Origin: Bacillota bacterium | Lineage (GTDB): Bacteria; Bacillota; Clostridia; Acetivibrionales; DSM-1351 | Reading direction: 5' to 3' | DNA: 36,735 nt | NCBI GenBank assembly: GCA_023400235.1 | Contig: JAEXFI010000042.1 | Coordinates: 1 to 36,735, forward strand | Shown here: in pieces, positions 23,772 through 32,401 of the stretch | Layout of the letters: every line of letters begins with the position of its first letter | Numbering within the stretch: position 1 is the first letter of the stretch | Notes under the pieces: model-generated | Told to the model about the DNA's origin: nothing | Databases searched by the model: none | What the model saw: only the letters and a program-made list of their open reading frames with translations | Translations under genes and position numbers: made by a program

Positions 23772-26700
23772 ATGAATTTATTTGCCGACCCGCTTTTAAG
23801 GCTTGACGAATACAATACGCTGTTGGAGGATGTTAGAGAAAACAGAGTACCTGTATCCGTACTGGGGCCATCTGATTCTCAAAAAGTTCATATTGTATAC
23901 TCCATGCTGACTCACCTGCAAATGAAAGGTCTGTTTGTCACCTATAATGAAATGCAGGCCAGACGAGCCTTTGAGGATTTCCAACTGTTCCTGGGAGAAG
24001 ATGTGCTGTATTTCCCTCCCAAGGAAACCATGCTGTATAATGTGGAAGCCAGAAGCAATGATCTTATTTATCAAAGGGTCAGGACACTGCTGCGCTGCGT
24101 TAAAAATGATTACAAGGTTATTGTTTTACCGGCAGAGGCACTGATTCAGATGATAGCACCTCTGGAAATGTTTGCGGGCGGAATTATTGAGATTGAGCTT
24201 GGAACTCAGTTGATACTGGAAGAGGTTATTAGAAAGCTGGTTCATAATGGCTATGAGAGGGTGGAAATCGTGGAAGGCAAGGCTCAGTTTGCCATACGCG
24301 GCGGTATTATAGACATTTATGCCGTAAATTATGAACATCCTCTTCGTATAGAACTTTTTGACACTGAAGTGGATTCCATAAGGTATTTTGATGAGACCTC
24401 CCAGAGGTCTACGGACTCGGCGGAAGCTTGTGTGATTTCACCTGCCAGGGATGTGGTTTATGAGGCCGGGGCTGCTGAGCGCATAACAGCCAGGGTAAAA
24501 AAAGAGTTGAAAGATTATGTTAATAAATTGAACAAAAGAGGAAATAAGGAGACAGCATCCAATATCCTGAGCAGAGTAAATGAGGACCTGGAAAATATGG
24601 CCCAGCATCATTACTTTGCTGGTATAGACAGATATTTTCCATATGTCCTGGAGAAGCCACAGTCCATACTGGACTATATCACCGGAGCGCCTGTCATTAT
24701 CCTTGATGAGACACTGAGGATTTCTCAGAGGATTGAGAATGTTTCACTGGAGCAGGAGGAACTTGCAAAAAGCCTTCTTGAAAAGGGGACGATGCTACCG
24801 GGGGGAGTTAGGTGGTCCCATGGTTTTGACGAGATATTGGATAGAATAAAAGCCTTCAGGTCTGTCACGCTGGCAGCCATTGCTTCCAACAATTCCCTGC
24901 TACGCCCTGCGGGTCAGATATCCATACCTTGCAGACAGGGGAGCTCCTATCAGAATCATATGGAGCTGCTTATAAATGACATTCAGCAGCTAAAGGATAA
25001 AAACAGCAGGATAGTGGTGCTGTCAGGACCCAGCGGAAGAGGGCACAGGCTTGTGGAAACTCTTGCTACAAATGACATAATGTCAAACTACTCCGACATA
25101 TACGAAAAGGATATACAGGAGGGGGAGGTTGTTGTTACCCGGGGCAGTCTGCAAAAGGGCTTTGAGTATCCTACCATTGGCTTTGTGGTCATCAGTGACA
25201 AGGAGGTTTTCGGTCAGGACAAACGGATAAAAAAGGCCCGCTCAAAGCATGACGGTAAGAAAATAAAGGCTTTTTCCGACCTTAATGTAGGAGATTTCGT
25301 GGTGCACCAGGCACATGGAATAGGTCAGTATATTGGAATAGAGAAGCTTGCTGTAGGTGAAATAAAAAGGGACTATCTGAAAATACGCTATCAGGAGGGG
25401 GCTTTTTTATACATTCCCACAAATCAGCTTGACCTGCTTCAGAAGTATATAGGAACCGAGGGAAAGGCCCCCAAGGTGAACAAGCTTGGAGGCTCTGAAT
25501 GGGCAAAGACGAAAAGCCGTGTTAAAGAATCTCTGAGGGAACTTGCAGGAGAACTTATCAAGCTGTATGCAAAGCGCAAGGCGGAGACAGGGAATGCCTT
25601 CTCAGTGGACACTGTCTGGCAAAGACAGTTTGAAGAACTGTTTCCCTTTGATGAGACTGATGACCAGTTAAAATGTATAGATGAAATCAAAAAGGACATG
25701 GAATCTGCCAGGTTAATGGATAGGCTGCTTTGCGGGGATGTTGGGTATGGCAAGACAGAGGTGGCTATAAGAGCAGTATTCAAGGCTGTTATGGATGGAA
25801 AGCAGGTTGCCTATCTGGTTCCCACCACCATTCTGGCACAGCAGATATACGAGAATTTTAAAAAGAGGATGACGGATTTTCCTGTGACTGTGGATGTGTT
25901 GAGCCGTTTCAGGACCGCAGCGGAGCAGAAAAAAATAGTCAAGTCGGTGAAAACCGGCAGCATTGACATTCTAGTGGGAACACACAGGCTGCTGCAAAAG
26001 GACATAGAGTTTAAAGACCTTGGACTCCTGGTGGTGGATGAGGAACAGCGCTTCGGGGTTACTCACAAGGAAAAGCTTAAAGCCATCAAGCCAAATGTTG
26101 ATGTGCTTACCCTGACGGCCACACCTATTCCCAGAACTCTTCACATGTCACTGGTGGGTATCCGTGACATAAGTGTGCTGGAGGACCCTCCGGAAGAGAG
26201 ATACCCTGTGCAGACTTATGTAATGGAACACAACCAGGAGTTGATAAGAGACGGCCTTATAAGGGAACTGGCAAGAAACGGCCAGGTGTTCTATCTCTAC
26301 AACAGGGTCAGGGGCATAGAATTAAAGGCTGAGGAGCTCAAGAGGCTTGTGCCTGAAGCCAGAATAGCAACAGCCCATGGCCAGATGAATGAAAAAGAAC
26401 TGGAAGATGTAATGTACGGTTTTATAAACGGTGAATTTGATGTGCTGGTTTGTACCACCATAATCGAGTCAGGCCTTGATATGCCCAATGTCAATACAAT
26501 TGTGGTGGAGGATGCAGACAGAATGGGGCTTTCCCAGCTCTATCAGATCCGTGGCCGTGTTGGACGCTCAAACAGGTTGGCCTACGCCTATATAACGTAT
26601 AAAAAGGACAAGGCACTGTCTGAAGTTGCGGAAAAGCGGCTGCAGGCCATTAAGGAATTTACAGAATTCGGTTCGGGCTTCCGAATAGCCATGAGAGACC

Positions 26701-27296
26701 TGGAAATCAGAGGGGCGGGAAACCTTTTGGGGCCTGAGCAGCACGGACATATGGAGACAGTGGGCTATGAAATGTACTGCAAGCTGCTGGAGGAGGCCGT
26801 GCAAGAAATAAGCGGCGACACCGCAGCACCGGTTGAGGAGGAAATGTCCATTGATATTAACGTAAGTGCATATATTGATGATGAATATATAAGCTCTGAA
26901 GAACTAAAAATTGACATGTATAAAAAGATTGCAAATATACAGAATGAAAATGATGTTATAGATATTAAAGATGAGTTGATAGACCGATATGGAGACATTC
27001 CGGAGGAAGTGGAAAGCCTGATGGATATTGCATATATAAAGGTGCTTGCACGGCAATGCAGCTTCTCAAATATCACCCAGAAGGATGAAACGGTTATCTT
27101 CCAACTGAGCAAATCGGCAGTAGCTCTTCCCATGTATCTTGGAAAGCTCATGGACAAATATCCCAGGAGAATTATGCTCAATGCAGGAAGCAGCCCTTAT
27201 ATAAGCTTCCGGCTGAAAGACACCGCGGGTAGAGAAATTTTGGCAAATATTAAGATTTTATTACATGACATTATTAAATTGCAGTCTGACCAATAA
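23772..27296 (+). CDS. mfd: Transcription-repair coupling factor Mfd
   Basis: A 1174-residue DNA translocase that pushes stalled RNA polymerase off damaged template and recruits UvrA. Domains in order: UvrB-like N-terminus (about 1-340), the RNA-polymerase-interacting CarD-like domain from about 503 (LNVGDFVVHQAHGIGQYIGI), RecG-type helicase motor with Walker A GDVGYGKTE (655-663), DEEQ box (756-759), TATPIPRT and QIRGRVGRS, and the TRCF C-terminal autoinhibitory domain. Full length. ATG 23772 is chosen because GGAGG (23762-23766) sits five bases before it; ATG 23760 has no ribosome site. Confidence 0.97.
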   Translation: MNLFADPLLRLDEYNTLLEDVRENRVPVSVLGPSDSQKVHIVYSMLTHLQMKGLFVTYNEMQARRAFEDFQLFLGEDVLYFPPKETMLYNVEARSNDLIYQRVRTLLRCVKNDYKVIVLPAEALIQMIAPLEMFAGGIIEIELGTQLILEEVIRKLVHNGYERVEIVEGKAQFAIRGGIIDIYAVNYEHPLRIELFDTEVDSIRYFDETSQRSTDSAEACVISPARDVVYEAGAAERITARVKKELKDYVNKLNKRGNKETASNILSRVNEDLENMAQHHYFAGIDRYFPYVLEKPQSILDYITGAPVIILDETLRISQRIENVSLEQEELAKSLLEKGTMLPGGVRWSHGFDEILDRIKAFRSVTLAAIASNNSLLRPAGQISIPCRQGSSYQNHMELLINDIQQLKDKNSRIVVLSGPSGRGHRLVETLATNDIMSNYSDIYEKDIQEGEVVVTRGSLQKGFEYPTIGFVVISDKEVFGQDKRIKKARSKHDGKKIKAFSDLNVGDFVVHQAHGIGQYIGIEKLAVGEIKRDYLKIRYQEGAFLYIPTNQLDLLQKYIGTEGKAPKVNKLGGSEWAKTKSRVKESLRELAGELIKLYAKRKAETGNAFSVDTVWQRQFEELFPFDETDDQLKCIDEIKKDMESARLMDRLLCGDVGYGKTEVAIRAVFKAVMDGKQVAYLVPTTILAQQIYENFKKRMTDFPVTVDVLSRFRTAAEQKKIVKSVKTGSIDILVGTHRLLQKDIEFKDLGLLVVDEEQRFGVTHKEKLKAIKPNVDVLTLTATPIPRTLHMSLVGIRDISVLEDPPEERYPVQTYVMEHNQELIRDGLIRELARNGQVFYLYNRVRGIELKAEELKRLVPEARIATAHGQMNEKELEDVMYGFINGEFDVLVCTTIIESGLDMPNVNTIVVEDADRMGLSQLYQIRGRVGRSNRLAYAYITYKKDKALSEVAEKRLQAIKEFTEFGSGFRIAMRDLEIRGAGNLLGPEQHGHMETVGYEMYCKLLEEAVQEISGDTAAPVEEEMSIDINVSAYIDDEYISSEELKIDMYKKIANIQNENDVIDIKDELIDRYGDIPEEVESLMDIAYIKVLARQCSFSNITQKDETVIFQLSKSAVALPMYLGKLMDKYPRRIMLNAGSSPYISFRLKDTAGREILANIKILLHDIIKLQSDQ

Positions 27297-27381
27297 TTGA
27301 ATATAATTGTAACAGTAGTGTTTTGCAAAATTAAGTTTGTACAAGCATTGTTTACTAATACAAAACGGGGAGCGATAACCT

Positions 27382-28482
27382 TTGGAAAATGAAAATGCAA
27401 TTGTAAAAAAGAAATCAAAAGGCCTATTAATAGGTATCATTGCAGCAGCAGTGATCATTATAGCAGCCGCAGTGGTTCTCTTTGTACTCAAGCCGTGGTC
27501 AGTAGAAGATGTAGCAACAGTCGATAATTTAAAAGTTACAAAATATGAGTATACTTTTTTTACTAAATTTGGAATGAATCAGTTTATTTCAACCAACAAC
27601 CTCACTGGCACATCAACGCCCGATACCTATAAGTGGGATACAAAAAAGGGTACCGAGACAGCTAAGGATGCAGTAAAGAAAAGTACTTTGGAGCAGATAC
27701 AGGAATTTAAAATTCAGCTCATAAAGGCTAAGGAAGCAGGCTATAAGCTTGAGTCCAAGGATATGGAAAGTATAGACGCAGCTATTAACGAGCAGATTAC
27801 CACCTATGGAAACAGAAATGCTGCTGAAACCGGAGTTAAAAACGATTATGGTGTTACCTTGTCCGAGTTGAAGGAGATATACAAGGATTTGACACTTGCA
27901 CAAAAGTATCGTGAGTCCATTACAAGCAAAGTAGTGGTTTCTGATGACGATGTCAAAAAGTATTATGATGACAACAAGGTAAATTTTGACAAGGTTACAG
28001 TAACACATATCCTCATTTCTACTGTTGACAGCAGTACTCAGGCTCCTGTTAGTGCCGGAAAAAAAGCTGAGGCCAAGAAAAGGGCTGATGAACTTCTTGC
28101 CAAGGTAAGAGCAGGCGAGGATATAAAGGCTTTGGCTGAGAAAAATTCAGAGGATCCTGGTGTTACTCAGAACAAGGGAGAGTACACCTTTGGAAAAGGT
28201 GAAATGGTGCCTTCCTTTGAAGAATGGGCCTTTAAGGATCACAAGCCAGGAGATGCGGACATAGTTGAATCCGACTACGGCTACCATGTAATTCAGTTCC
28301 ATAAGAGAGCTATAACACCTTTTGATGATTTGAAGGATAACTTAAAGACATCCCTTCTTTCACAGAAGCAAAGCGAAGAATTTACAAAGAATATTGATGA
28401 ACTTAAAAAAGACAGCAAGAACGCCATCAAGACAAATGACGAGGTTATCTCCAAGGTTGACAAGACGCTATACAAAATATAA
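27382..28482 (+). CDS. Membrane-anchored parvulin-type peptidyl-prolyl isomerase (PrsA-like)
   Basis: A 366-residue foldase. One N-terminal membrane helix (about 14-36) after a KKKSK stretch; unlike Bacillus PrsA there is no lipobox Cys, so it is anchored by the helix. A SurA/PrsA-like helical chaperone region (about 40-200) precedes a PpiC parvulin domain (about 208-310; VTHILIST, GEYTFGKGEMVPSFEEWAF, SDYGYHVIQFHKR). It should help secreted proteins fold outside the membrane. Start TTG 27382 has GGGGAG nine bases upstream. The mfd-prsA-spoVT order is seen in related clostridia. Confidence 0.88.
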   Translation: MENENAIVKKKSKGLLIGIIAAAVIIIAAAVVLFVLKPWSVEDVATVDNLKVTKYEYTFFTKFGMNQFISTNNLTGTSTPDTYKWDTKKGTETAKDAVKKSTLEQIQEFKIQLIKAKEAGYKLESKDMESIDAAINEQITTYGNRNAAETGVKNDYGVTLSELKEIYKDLTLAQKYRESITSKVVVSDDDVKKYYDDNKVNFDKVTVTHILISTVDSSTQAPVSAGKKAEAKKRADELLAKVRAGEDIKALAEKNSEDPGVTQNKGEYTFGKGEMVPSFEEWAFKDHKPGDADIVESDYGYHVIQFHKRAITPFDDLKDNLKTSLLSQKQSEEFTKNIDELKKDSKNAIKTNDEVISKVDKTLYKI

Positions 28483-28502
28483 CCTGCCAAGACTGACAGA
28501 TA

Positions 28503-28542
28503 TAATAAAAAAAGAATCGCTTATGTGATTCTTTTTTTATTA
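28503..28542 (+). terminator. Intrinsic terminator, A/T flanked (possibly bidirectional)
   Basis: TAATAAAAAAAGAATC pairs with GATTCTTTTTTTATTA around an 8-base loop. Confidence 0.9.
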
Positions 28543-28564
28543 TTTAACCTTCCTTTCCAATAAT

Positions 28565-28594
28565 GTATAAAAAATCATCAACTTTACAATACTA
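28565..28594 (+). promoter_or_regulatory. Sigma-G-like promoter of spoVT
   Basis: GTATA (28565-28569), an 18-base gap and AATACTA (28588-28594; consensus CATnnTA, one mismatch) resemble a sigma-G promoter. Bacillus spoVT is sigma-G dependent, which makes the match meaningful, but the surroundings are AT-rich. Confidence 0.45.
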
Positions 28595-28628
28595 TGACTA
28601 AAATAACCTATTAAGGAGGTAATATAAT

Positions 28629-29183
28629 TTGAAAGCAACTGGAATAGTTAGACGTATTGATGATTTAGGTAGAGTAGTAATACCGAAAGAAATAAGAAGA
28701 ACCCTGAGAATCAGGGAGGGTGATCCCCTTGAAATATTTACCGACAAGGAGGGGGAGGTTATTCTCAAGAAATACTCTCCAATAGGTGAATTAAGTGACT
28801 TCGCAACACAGTATGCGGAATCCTTGCATAAAACCAGCGGGCACATTACCTGTATTACTGATAGAGACACTGTTATTGCTGTTTCAGGTGCATCCAAGAA
28901 AGAATTCTTAGAGAAACAACTGAGCAGTGATGTAGAAAAGACAATTGAGGAAAAGACTACGTTACTTATAAAGTCTACGGAAGAAAAAGCGATCACAATA
29001 TTGGCAGATGAAAGCGGAGAAAGAAAGTATACCTCACAGGTTGTTTCTCCGATAATATCCGAGGGTGATCCCATTGGAGCTGTAATTATGCTTTCTACAG
29101 ATTCCAATGTAAAGATGGGAGAAGTTGAAGCCAAGCTTGCTCAATCCGCTGCAGGCTTTTTAGGAAAACAGATGGAACAATAA
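28629..29183 (+). CDS. spoVT: Stage V sporulation protein T
   Basis: A 184-residue forespore regulator. The N-terminal AbrB-type swapped-hairpin DNA-binding domain MKATGIVRRIDDLGRVVIPK reaches to about residue 50, followed by a GAF-like domain that holds the tetramer together. It tunes sigma-G genes late in sporulation. Start TTG 28629 with AAGGAGGT eight bases upstream is unambiguous. Own promoter and terminator. Confidence 0.96.
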   Translation: MKATGIVRRIDDLGRVVIPKEIRRTLRIREGDPLEIFTDKEGEVILKKYSPIGELSDFATQYAESLHKTSGHITCITDRDTVIAVSGASKKEFLEKQLSSDVEKTIEEKTTLLIKSTEEKAITILADESGERKYTSQVVSPIISEGDPIGAVIMLSTDSNVKMGEVEAKLAQSAAGFLGKQMEQ

Positions 29184-29237
29184 GTATTCAATTGAATAGG
29201 TTATTTTTGAATTCAGTTGTGAAATGAAGGTTCAAAA

Positions 29238-29280
29238 AAATGGGGAAGATTGTAAAACAGTCTTCCCATTTATTATTTTT
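29238..29280 (+). terminator. Intrinsic terminator after spoVT
   Basis: AAATGGGGAAGATTG (29238-29252) with CAGTCTTCCCATTT (29258-29271), one bulged G and one G-T pair, T-rich tail. Confidence 0.85.
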
Positions 29281-29411
29281 AAAGCAAACTCTGGTTGTTG
29301 ACAATAAATACATAATATGTATAATTATATTATAGGTTTTTATTTTTCATGGCATTTCTGCCAAAGAATTTCTCAAGCACCTTACAAAAAATAATTCCGC
29401 ATTTATATTTT

Positions 29412-29447
29412 GCATATACAAGAAGCTTAGCATATACAAGAAGCTTA
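29412..29447. repeat. Tandem 18-bp duplication
   Basis: GCATATACAAGAAGCTTA occurs twice head to tail with no mismatch, as expected from recent replication slippage. Confidence 0.9.
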
Positions 29448-29481
29448 TGTTTTTCATAAAAAGGTCTCCCTGGTGTATTTC

Positions 29482-29641
29482 TTATTGTCTTTCCAGGTAC
29501 TCTTCATACTGTTCTTTTCTGACGTTTTTCTCTTTTTGGGAATCCTGCTTGTGTATCCAGCCCATGTATTTTTCATGAATTTTTAAATTCTTCTTTTTTT
29601 ACCTGTTACTTGACCATTAGTTGGAATTTTTCGGCAGACAT
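29482..29641 (-). pseudogene. Decayed small gene, minus strand
   Basis: The minus strand reads MSAEKFQLMVK then stop, QVKKEEFKNS then stop, and after a frame change KIHEKYMGWIHKQDSQKEK and on to YLERQ and a TAA. The charged helix-like composition on both sides of two stops and one shift looks like a broken gene of about 50 codons. Family not recognised. It could be chance. Confidence 0.3.
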
Positions 29642-29749
29642 AGGTTTAATCATCTAAAACTCATATTTTAAGCAGTTGGAAGTTGATGCTATGAACATGC
29701 TGGGATGTATTAATAATTTTAAGCTCCGTTTGGAGCAGAGGAGGTTCGT

Positions 29750-30148
29750 ATGAATAATGTTAGTCTCGTAGGAAGGTTGACCAAAGATGTTGAACTGCGC
29801 TATACTGCCAAAAAGACAACAGCGGTAGGTTCTTTTGTGCTGGCGGTGGACAGGGAGCCGAAAAAAGGGGTTGCAGAAAAGTCCACTGACTTTATTCCTG
29901 TTGTGGTTTGGGGGAAAACTGCGGAATTTGCAGGCAAATACTTTGCAAAGGGCCACAGGGTCGCGTTACAGGGGAATATTCACACCAGGACGTGGGAGGA
30001 CGAGCAAAAAAATAAGCACTATGTTACAGAGGTTATTGCCGAAAAGGTTTTTTTTGCTGACGCGAAATACAGGGAATTGGATGCCGGGGACCTGGCGGAG
30101 CCTGAACCCAGCCAGGAGGAGGTTTCAGAAGAGGAAGAAGCTGTATAA
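29750..30148 (+). CDS. ssb: Single-stranded DNA-binding protein lacking the canonical acidic tip
   Basis: A 132-residue SSB. The OB fold fills residues 1-105: MNNVSLVGRLTKDVELRY, FVLAVDR, DFIPVVVWGKTAEFAGKYFAKGHRVALQG. The tail is short and acidic but ends EEVSEEEEAV instead of the DDDIPF-type tip through which housekeeping SSB recruits repair proteins. It may therefore be a second, specialised SSB, with the main one next to rpsF/rpsR elsewhere; that is inference. Ribosome site GAGGAGG precedes ATG 29750. It is not part of the Bacillus spoVT-mazG neighbourhood. Confidence 0.9.
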   Translation: MNNVSLVGRLTKDVELRYTAKKTTAVGSFVLAVDREPKKGVAEKSTDFIPVVVWGKTAEFAGKYFAKGHRVALQGNIHTRTWEDEQKNKHYVTEVIAEKVFFADAKYRELDAGDLAEPEPSQEEVSEEEEAV

Positions 30149-30193
30149 AAGGCTCTTTGGGTTTTCACGGGTATTCATAGCTTTACAATAAGA

Positions 30194-30241
30194 CGGGCAA
30201 ATCCCATACGTATGCGGGTTGTATGGTTTTGCCCGCTTTTT
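30194..30241 (+). terminator. Intrinsic terminator after ssb
   Basis: CGGGCAAAT-CCCATAC pairs with GTATGG-TTTTGCCCG (one unpaired base), then TTTTT. Confidence 0.85.
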
Positions 30242-30351
30242 GATGTATAAATAGAACACTGGACTCTCAGGGAGGGTATAGGGGAGAACAAGATATTTTG
30301 CAGGATAAATACTCTTATAAAAAGAGAACACTTGTTGCAGGGCGGAAAGAA

Positions 30352-30391
30352 GTAGTATAATAACCAAAGATAGAACTGGTTATTATACTAC
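30352..30391. repeat. Perfect 14-bp inverted repeat upstream of mazG
   Basis: GTAGTATAATAACC (30352-30365) and GGTTATTATACTAC (30378-30391) with a 12-base loop. AT-rich and without a T run, so more like an operator or small element end than a terminator. Confidence 0.7.
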
Positions 30392-30424
30392 TAAAAGCTG
30401 ACACAACATTTGAAAATAAATGCG

Positions 30425-30458
30425 TTGTGTACGCGCTATCGCGTAGATGGGAGATTTA
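30425..30458 (+). repeat. 3' fragment of the 107-bp repeat, mazG leader
   Basis: TTGTGTACGCGCTATCGCG and the following TAGATGGGAG match the last third of the 107-bp repeat: HP3 plus the Shine-Dalgarno. The stem is one pair shorter (TACGCG/CGCGTA with loop CTAT), having lost one G but kept full pairing. GGGAG lies seven bases before the mazG ATG. Confidence 0.8.
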
Positions 30459-30459
30459 A

Positions 30460-31263
30460 ATGAACAGCGGAAAGCTTGAAAGATTAATCGACATAATGAA
30501 GGTTTTAAGGAGTGGCGAGGGTTGTCCCTGGGACCGGGAGCAGACTCATGAGAGTCTCAAAAAGTACCTGATTGAAGAGACCTATGAATATCTTGAGGTA
30601 GTTGACCTGAATGATAAGCACAGGATGTGTGAGGAACTGGGAGATGTTCTTTTACAGATAGTATTCCATGCCCGCATTGCTGAGGAAAATGGAGATTTTA
30701 ATATAGATGACGTAATAAATGGAGTCTGTGACAAGATGATACACCGTCATCCTCACGTGTTCGGCAATGAAAGTGCTGAAACCTCAGGAGAGGTGCTTAA
30801 GAAGTGGGAAGAAATCAAAAAGAGGGAAAAAGGAACGGTAAATCAGACCTCGGTGCTAAAGGACGTTCCAAATAATCTGCCAGCACTCATGAGAAGCTTC
30901 AAGGTACAGCAGAAGGCCGCCCAGGTGGGCTTCGACTGGACAAACCCCGAAGACGTATTTGCAAAAATCAGGGAGGAAATAGATGAGCTTGAGGCGGAAT
31001 ACAGAAAACACAGTACTTCCGGCATGGAAGACGAACTGGGGGATGTAATTTTTTCTGTTGTCAATCTTTCAAGGTTTTTAAAGGTACACCCAGAGCTTTC
31101 TCTTACCCAAGCTACCAATAAGTTCATAGGAAGGTTTGAGCAAGTAGAGAAACTGGCCCAGGAACAAGGCAGAAAGCTGGAAGAAATGAGCCTAGAGGAA
31201 ATGGATGTACTATGGGAGGATGCAAAGCTGAAAATCAGGAAGAATAGTGAGTCCGCCAGATAG
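30460..31263 (+). CDS. mazG: Nucleoside triphosphate pyrophosphohydrolase MazG
   Basis: A 267-residue tandem-domain MazG hydrolysing NTPs/dNTPs to NMP and PPi, thought to clean nucleotide pools. First domain: GCPWDREQTHESLKKYL then the metal-binding EExxE (E39, E40, E43) and ELGDVLLQIVFHA. Second domain: EEIDELEAEY and DELGDVIFSVVNLSRFL. It lacks the N-terminal SAM-methyltransferase-like domain of Bacillus YabN (about 490 residues), so it is the short form. Its ribosome site is supplied by a fragment of the structured repeat. Confidence 0.95.
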   Translation: MNSGKLERLIDIMKVLRSGEGCPWDREQTHESLKKYLIEETYEYLEVVDLNDKHRMCEELGDVLLQIVFHARIAEENGDFNIDDVINGVCDKMIHRHPHVFGNESAETSGEVLKKWEEIKKREKGTVNQTSVLKDVPNNLPALMRSFKVQQKAAQVGFDWTNPEDVFAKIREEIDELEAEYRKHSTSGMEDELGDVIFSVVNLSRFLKVHPELSLTQATNKFIGRFEQVEKLAQEQGRKLEEMSLEEMDVLWEDAKLKIRKNSESAR

Positions 31264-31369
31264 TTCTCCTTAAAATGAGCACATGTTTATCTGTTTATGA
31301 GCAAAAATGAATAAACAATGTGAAATTGGTTAAAATCATAGTGTAATAACCATATGGGAGGAATTACTA

Positions 31370-31645
31370 ATGAATAAAACTGAGTTGGTTGACAGTATAG
31401 CCGAAAAGTCGGGACTGTCAAAAAAGGATTCTGAAAAGGCACTTGGTGCCCTTATTGAAAGTGTAGAAGAAGCGCTGGTGAATAATGACAAGGTTCAGCT
31501 TGTGGGCTTTGGGGCCTTTGAAGTCAAGACCAGAGCTGCAAGAAAAGGCAGGAACCCTCAGACCATGGAGGAAATAGATATTCCTGAAAGCAGGGTGCCG
31601 TCTTTTAAAGCAGGCAAGGACCTGAAGGAAATGCTAAACCAATAG
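31370..31645 (+). CDS. hup: DNA-binding protein HU
   Basis: A 91-residue histone-like HU dimer subunit that bends DNA. MNKTELVDSIAEKSGLSKKD, FGAFEVKTRAARKGRNPQT (beta arm) and VPSFKAGKDLKEMLN match the family over the full length. GGAGGA precedes ATG 31370. HU beside rqcP is a common clostridial order. Confidence 0.96.
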   Translation: MNKTELVDSIAEKSGLSKKDSEKALGALIESVEEALVNNDKVQLVGFGAFEVKTRAARKGRNPQTMEEIDIPESRVPSFKAGKDLKEMLNQ

Positions 31646-31705
31646 CAGACTTCAAGAATAATTTTATTTTATTTATTTAATGTTTTGTGATGTATGGGGG
31701 GAATT

Positions 31706-31945
31706 ATGAGAATTGACAAGTATCTGAAGGTCAGCAGGGTCATTAAGAGAAGAACAGTTGCAAATGAGGTATGTGAGCAGGGGAGAGTTAAAATAAACGC
31801 TAAGATAGCAAAGCCTGGCTCAGAAGTTAAAGTAGGAGATATAATTGAAATTCAATTTGGTAATAACACTACTACAATTGAAATAACCAGAGTGTCTGAG
31901 CATGTTACAAAGGACGATGCAAAGGAAATGTACATTTTGAAATGA
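31706..31945 (+). CDS. rqcP: S4-domain ribosome quality control protein RqcP
   Basis: A 79-residue S4 RNA-binding protein (formerly YabO/HslR type). MRIDKYLKVSRVIKRRTVA starts the S4 fold, followed by GRVKINAKIAKPGSEVKVGD. RqcP binds obstructed 50S subunits with RqcH and keeps peptidyl-tRNA in place during C-terminal alanine tailing. ATG 31706 follows a GGGGGG site; the four extra codons upstream would overlap it. Synteny with mazG and yabP supports the name. Confidence 0.92.
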   Translation: MRIDKYLKVSRVIKRRTVANEVCEQGRVKINAKIAKPGSEVKVGDIIEIQFGNNTTTIEITRVSEHVTKDDAKEMYILK

Positions 31946-31946
31946 T

Positions 31947-31986
31947 AAAAAAACCGGTATTACTTAAAGGTAGTACCGGTTTTTTT
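31947..31986 (+). terminator. Intrinsic terminator after rqcP
   Basis: AAAAAAACCGGTA (31947-31959) with TACCGGTTTTTTT (31974-31986), inner pairing continues; symmetrical A/T runs. Confidence 0.9.
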
Positions 31987-32071
31987 ATGTATAAATCATT
32001 TTTTAAGTGATTCAAGCATATGTATTAAGTAAGCAAGGGCTAGTCTATTTTGCATACAGGGGGGATTGATG

Positions 32072-32356
32072 ATGGAGGATAAAAAGATAATAAAACCCAA
32101 GAATCAGACGCTGCTGCTGGATAACCGGGAGCGATTGAGCGTTTCAGGGGTTACAGATGTTGAAAGCTTTAATGAAGAGAATATTATAGCAGTAACAGAT
32201 TTGGGAGTACTGATTATCAGAGGAATGAACCTGCATATAAACAAGCTTAATCTGGATAGTAATGAACTGGTTGTAGAGGGCGACATATTTTCACTTGAAT
32301 ATAGTGATGGCGAAAATACAAAATCAAAGTCGTTCTTCGGAAAGATGTTTAAATAA
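32072..32356 (+). CDS. yabP: Sporulation protein YabP
   Basis: A 94-residue YabP family protein, needed in the mother cell for spore formation. Pattern: QTLLLDNRERLSVSGVTDVESFNEE, then VTDLGVLIIRGMNLHINKL and EGDIFSLEY. Two adjacent ATGs (32069, 32072) and a TTG (32066) are possible; 32072 has the best spacing from the GGGGGG site. yabQ follows by 45 bases. Confidence 0.92.
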   Translation: MEDKKIIKPKNQTLLLDNRERLSVSGVTDVESFNEENIIAVTDLGVLIIRGMNLHINKLNLDSNELVVEGDIFSLEYSDGENTKSKSFFGKMFK

Positions 32357-32401
32357 GTTGTTGCTGTAAATACATATTGTAAAGGCTGGCAGGTATATCA
32401 G

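Larger units (their letters stand above)
29281..29749. other. Gene-poor interval between spoVT and ssb
   Basis: About 470 bases without an intact gene. It holds an 18-bp tandem duplication (29412-29447) and a disrupted minus-strand reading frame (29482-29641). In Bacillus spoVB (yabM) sits at this place; no remnant of that large membrane protein was recognised. Confidence 0.6.

Noticed and set aside
32041..32065. Sigma-E promoter (CATACAG) before yabP
   Set aside because: The -10-like sequence overlaps the ribosome site, leaving no room for a start upstream of it.
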